Shown here one piece after another: positions 59,301 through 64,000 of a DNA stretch of 64,000 bases. Both the position numbers and the translations under genes were made by a program. The stretch is from Pachypanchax playfairii (Eukaryota; Chordata; Actinopteri; Cyprinodontiformes; Aplocheilidae), in NCBI GenBank assembly GCA_006937955.1, contig SSNP01000019.1, positions 2,238,952 through 2,302,951 on the forward strand, written 5' to 3'. How positions within the stretch are numbered: position 1 is the stretch's first letter; every line of letters begins with the position of its first letter. The notes beneath the pieces were generated by a model. It searched no databases and was not told the DNA's origin. It saw only the letters and a list, made by a program, of their open reading frames with translations.

Positions 59301-62300
59301 GACCCTGAAATAGTGAAATGATCAGAAACAGAAATAAGAAGAAAAGTTACCTGAAAAAAGGCACAATCTGAGAACTGTCTCCACAACGCTTCAGAGCGGG
59401 GTTTATTCTGACAGTACCATTCATACATCTGGAAATTTTCTTTCTGAGGAGACAGAAATAAAAGCAAATATAACATAAATTTTAACAAATCACCAGAAGT
59501 GCCTGCAAAATATAAATACAGATCATCTCACCCTTTCAAGAAAACATGTTCCGACAGTTTCGGGTGCCTCTAGACATCCTTCCAGGTCCTGAAGAAAAAC
59601 CCTGAATTATCAGAAAGAAAGAAAAAAAAATGCAAAAAAATGCAATAGTTTGAGTAAATTTTATTAAAGAAATAAACAAGAAACATCTGAGCTACACAAC
59701 AATTCCCAGATACATAGTTACAGTTAAGAAGTTCATTTGACAGAATAAACAAATACGTATCTGAGAAATATTCAAGAAATATTTAAAATTAACTTATAAA
59801 AATAAAACCGTATTTGACACTGATTATGTATTATGCTGTTATTTGGTTGGAAGAATTTTAGCTTCTTTTCACAATAAAATAAGATGTAAATGGAAATTTT
59901 GTTACATATAGGGAAAAAAAACATTTAAATATCATTTTGTTCATTAAGCTGATTTATTATAAGACCTTCCACAACATAAAGAAAAAGTCTTGTCAGTATT
60001 TATTGACTTTACCCATTATGATTGTTTCTTTGGTCTGTTTGTGCTAGAATTATTAATTGAAAGAAAAAAGCATCACTGCTCTGGAATATCTTTATTATCA
60101 TTATTTGCCTCGTCTTATCCGCCCAAATGTTTTCAGCTGTTTCACAACACAGTCCTTCAAAACCAACAAACGAGACTGTTCCTATATGTTTAAATGAGTC
60201 TTTCTGGGTTTAATTAAACAACGTACCTGCTGTGAAAATTATAGATCTCAGTCATGTTTCCAAAGAGAACGTCTCTCTTACTGTGAAGTATTGGAGGTAG
60301 AAGTCCAGACAGAGCTGGGTTCTCCATTTCAGCCCTGTAACCCTATAATATTCATACCAACAAGCTTTTTTATAAAAACCAAAATGTATTAGAAGAGACA
60401 AATTAATTACTAACTAGGTGACAACAGATATCAGCTAACACCAAACAATTAGCATCTTTTTCCCAAGAAATCTTTCCTACCAGCAGCACAGACAGCAGCT
60501 CATCCACATAGATTCTTTCAGTCTCTATGAGTTCCCTCATCACATGGCTGCCACACAAACACAGACACACATAAAAAGCGATGGCCAGAGGTTATTATTA
60601 GCAAGAGAATAGCAGAGTAAACAGCATCCAAAGCAGTACAGATGACAGATTACTGCCTCCTCACCGTTTTAAGAAGTCTGGGCTGTCATCTCCATCCAGA
60701 CTGTAGGACACGCAGCTCCGGCTCTCCTGGTAGTCATGCATCACCTCTATCTGAAACACCAGACGTTCAAAACTGATTATTCAGTTAGTCATGAAGGAAA
60801 ATGTTTTTAGTCTGAGTAAATTATTGGCCCTAGAAAGAAGTTAGAAGTAAAATGATGCATCAAGGCCACTGTAGAAATAAAAATATAAACAAAGAGAGAA
60901 AGGAATTAGAGCTATATTTCACAGAAAATCACCAAATTTCCAAGAATAATGTCGTTAGTTTACATAAAAACATTTTATTCTCTCTTAAATTTGTGTCTCA
61001 TTTTCCAAGATTAAAAGGTTCAGTTTGAGAATAAGAATTAAATTAATTAAAAAAAAGTCAAACCTTTCCAGGATCAGAAAATATCAAACATGAAATTATT
61101 AAATGATTAATTAATGAGAAAAAAAGCTAAACTTCTCTAAAAAATAAAGTTGTAAACTTACAATATCTGAATATCCTCCAAGATGTGAGTGATAAAGTTA
61201 AAGTGCATTTTATGAAAAGCAATACTTGTAAAAAGATTTAAATATAAATATATAACATTGACTTCAGAATTTCTTCTTGAAATGTCACTAATTTGTGAAT
61301 AAATCAGTTTTCTTCCCTCCTCAGCTACAAAAACTGATAAATGTCTTTTAATTCTTACTTTTCTGGGGTTGGGACTCTTTCGAGAAGATTTCTTTCCAGG
61401 AAGAGAAATATCAAACGTGAACTTCAAACCATCACCTGTAAAGTTCACGTCATCATCAGCTGCAATATACAATGATGTTAAACGTACACAGTATGTGTGA
61501 CGTGTGAATACCGTACTGTGTTTTGGGGAGAAGAGTGGCGACTTGGAGCGTGGCTGGTTTTCAGGTCTGGGGGCCACCAGCTGGATCGGTCTCACGTGTT
61601 TATCTGCCAGCTTCCTTAAACAAGCCTGTCGGTTCTGGATCATCTGCTGCACTGCTGCGTGCTTCTCAAACACTTTCCCAATTTGAGCCTAAGAAGAAGA
61701 GAAAGAAAATATGCTTATCAAAAGGCTGACTGTATAGAGTTATCAAAATAAGTTCATAATTTATGGTGACTGACCTGTATCTGAGGTGTGATGACAAGCT
61801 CATACTCCATGGCCAGAATTTCAAGACTTAAGCTCAGCATAGATGGAACTCCTTCCAGGAACTTCTCAATCTCCTTCAAAGCTGCCTGCGCCCCCTCTTT
61901 AGACTGAGACCTATCCACCAGCTGGTTGGCCAACATGTACGCACCATCATCACACCACGTTTGGGCCTAAAGACAGAGAGAACACATGGGTATCAAACAG
62001 CTACTTCACACAGCGCGTCTTCACGTCTCTGAGTACCTGCCCGAGACAAAGCAGCAGCTGGTGGGTTTGCATCAGAAAGGAGTGCTTGGTCTTGAGAGCG
62101 GCGGAGAGAGTATCACAGCGGTGGCGGAGCTCATTGCAGCGCTGCATGATGAGAGCCATGGCGTAGTGGTGACCTGTTGACAGCTGGTGTCCATGGAGGA
62201 TGATAATCTGGGCTCGAGACATCACTTCCTGTTAGAGCCGATGAAGAATTTAATAGAACGTATGAAAAAACAGCAATAAATACTTAAGCCATGAAATAAA

Positions 62301-63902
62301 CACTCGAATTTGAATGTTTGGGTATTTGTTTAAGAATCTTCTACTTTTAGATTCAGAATGTTTCATTTGGAGAAACACTGACCTGAGCGTTCGTCTCCAG
62401 ACAGTCGAGTCTTTTGAGAGCCTCTTCTGCTTGAGTCAAAGTGTTCACGTTTATGGACAAGTCCTTCTCCTGATTTCTAAGATGCTCCAGACATAAGTCC
62501 ATCTGAACGTAGAGATGGAGATCAATTATGCTGCTGATGTTTGTTTGTGAAACAACTATTAGCATTTTTTTTGTGATTTGACTTGATGACTATTAGAAAA
62601 GTGTCCAAAATTTAAAGAGAAAGCACCTTACGGGAAGTACACAAGTAGATAAACAAATGAGAAATAGATGAAAAACCTTTTACCTCCTGAAAGCTTTGCT
62701 CATATCTGAGCAACTGAAGGTACTGATGAAGTTTCAAATGATGCTTCTCAAAGAAGCCATCAAAGGCGGACTCCATGTCTCGGAGCTGAGCGAGAAGCCT
62801 AAAAACATACAAACTGTGAGGTGTTTTATCATATATAAAAATATAGAGTTAATATAAGAATTAACTGTCTTACCTTTGTACTGTCTCCCAGTCCAGCTTC
62901 ACGTCCCACTGGGAGTCGTCCTCCTTCCCGGTGGTTTCCAGGTTGGAGAGAAGATTGTGACCCTCTTTTGAAACAGATCTGATAGCGTCCTTTCAAACAG
63001 ATTTTTTCTTTTACTTTATTTATTTACTTTTACTAGAAAAAAGCATCAGCCTGGTAATATTCGTAAGTACATCTTACATGAAGCCTTACCTTGAGTTTTC
63101 TGTACTTTTCAGTGTGGCTCTCAAGGAGACGCTCGATGGCTTTGCCCTCATCGGGCAGCTCCGTCTCTGCCACCTCAGTGCCGAAACCCTGCAGCATCTG
63201 AGCGATGTCTTTAACTGTCACAGCAAAACTTTCAATCGCCTGTCGAGGAATTAGAAACAGAAATAAAATTCAGTATACAATACTGGATAAATAATAATAG
63301 TATTCAAGCAGCAGCTTCAGTAAAAAACTGTTGGAGCAATAAATTGAAGGAAAATGGCAGGAAGACAGCAAATCTGTTTACGGTTCGTAAGACAATCCAG
63401 TCACTGTGACAGTAATCCAAAGTGCCTCCAAATTCAGATGTCAGCTGATTCTCATCGATGTAGCGCAGCAGGTCTGTGACAGAGCTCAGCATCACCACCT
63501 AAACATGCAGAGGAACCTGAGACTTCACAAAAAACACACTCAGAACTTCGTCATTACAAATAATCTGAGCTAGAAAAGGTAGAATAAACATATTTTCATT
63601 AAACGTTTTAGGACTCCATGATGTGGTTTGGAAAGTGATTACAGCAAAATGTTAAAACTGAAATCAGTGTGTGATGGTTACCACACAACATTAGATTTAT
63701 GGAGCTCCTGTCTGTAACAAGAATAAGGTGTACCTTGTTGTGATGTGAGACATATTTGGAAACTGAAGAGGAGCTGCCTTACTGGCATCTTTAGCATGAA
63801 GTCATCCTGACTGAAGCGGAAGCCAATATCTGTGACAGTACGGTGGAAGAAGCTGGTTGGTCGGAGCACCAGGACCAGGTGGAGGTTCCCAGGAAAAGAG
63901 GC
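53338..63902 (-). CDS. mcf2: MCF2/DBL-family Rho GEF, 3' part of gene; N-terminus off the right edge
   Basis: Guanine-nucleotide exchange factor acting on Rho-family GTPases at membranes. Minus-strand exons, 5' to 3': 63783-63902, 63382-63498, 63090-63239, 62874-62989, 62684-62798, 62383-62502, 62037-62228, 61775-61966, 61517-61688, 61359-61459, 60665-60750, 60481-60547, 60227-60342, 59532-59601, 59351-59443, 59029-59121, 58781-58906, 58476-58697, 57521-57613, 57292-57370, 57007-57070, 55756-55856, 55258-55370, 53783-53895, 53457-53560, 53338-53378 (TAG). Phases agree at every junction, giving about 991 residues. Domains in visible numbering: end of CRAL-TRIO/Sec14 (1-~90), spectrin-like region (~130-400), DH from ~494 (RHVMRELIETERIYVDELLS), with KPVQRLTKYQLLLK near 627-640, PH ~683-813 (ARFKPMQRHFFLYEKALLLC), SH3 ~907-965 (YRALADCP..RGDF..W). 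The position beside f9 favours mcf2 over mcf2l; the SH3 resembles MCF2L. The 55756-55370 junction and 53895 acceptor were chosen by phase. Confidence 0.9.
56517..56840. other. GC-rich patch inside an mcf2 intron
   Basis: This 320-bp island is strongly GC-rich within an AT-rich intron (between exons 57007-57070 and 55756-55856) and has open frames in several phases on both strands. One minus-strand reading after the acceptor CCTGCAG continues in the mcf2 phase for about 50 codons (ending in an Arg/Pro-rich stretch) to a TGA, so an alternative last exon is conceivable. The flanking exons join perfectly without it. A GC-rich repeat insertion is as likely. Confidence 0.35.
57117..57256. repeat. 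(ATCC)n/(CCCT)n microsatellite in mcf2 intron
   Basis: About 140 bp of CATC and CCTC units lies 36 bp below the exon at 57292-57370. The frames across it are repeat by-products. Confidence 0.9.
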
Positions 63903-64000
63903 CTTAAAGAGGCAGGATAAAAAAGTTAAAACATTATTTAACCTGATTAAAGAGTTCATAGACTTCAACATTTATGCACTGGCAGAGAAAAGAGATAGAA

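Noticed and set aside
1..64000. CRISPR arrays, bacterial operons, prophage or defence systems
   Set aside because: No regularly spaced direct repeats with unique spacers and no prokaryotic gene structure; all coding evidence is spliced vertebrate genes or transposons.

Overview
The window is vertebrate nuclear DNA, most likely from a teleost fish. It is AT-rich and intron-rich. It carries Tc1-type DNA transposons, fish-style tRNA-like SINEs, LINE reverse-transcriptase fragments and many (GT)n and (ATCC)n microsatellites. The species cannot be fixed from sequence alone.

Three genes give the layout. (1) A 49-nt coding exon at 31559-31607 (minus) encodes the N-terminus typical of the V-type start of fgf13. 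No downstream fgf13 exon is visible at lower coordinates, so 1-31558 is read as the first intron of this transcript form. It is noncoding and peppered with transposon debris. (2) At 47345-51178 (plus) lies a complete eight-exon coagulation factor IX gene (f9): signal peptide, propeptide, Gla domain, two EGF domains, activation segment and trypsin-like protease, about 491 residues. (3) At 53338-63902 (minus) lies the C-terminal ~990 residues of an MCF2/DBL-family Rho guanine-nucleotide exchange factor (end of the Sec14 domain, spectrin-like region, DH, PH, SH3). Its N-terminus lies beyond the right edge. The order and orientation fgf13(-), f9(+), mcf2(-) match the human Xq27 block, which supports all three names.

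Between fgf13 and f9 (31.6-47.3 kb) are a CpG-rich probable fgf13 promoter zone, an AT-rich low-complexity block, a SINE, a MITE-like element, a decayed mariner-type element and a nearly intact Tc1 element with 200-bp inverted repeats whose transposase has two stop codons. A three-copy tandem array with (GT)n spacers ends only about 65 bp before the f9 start codon. f9 and mcf2 are tail to tail, about 2.2 kb apart.

I found no clear novel system. The observations most worth following are the array abutting the f9 start, the disabled but young transposons, the Tc1 copy in the centre of a palindromic target, a perfect 20-bp hairpin at 26.1 kb, an SH3 tail on the syntenic mcf2 gene, and a non-consensus splice donor in f9.
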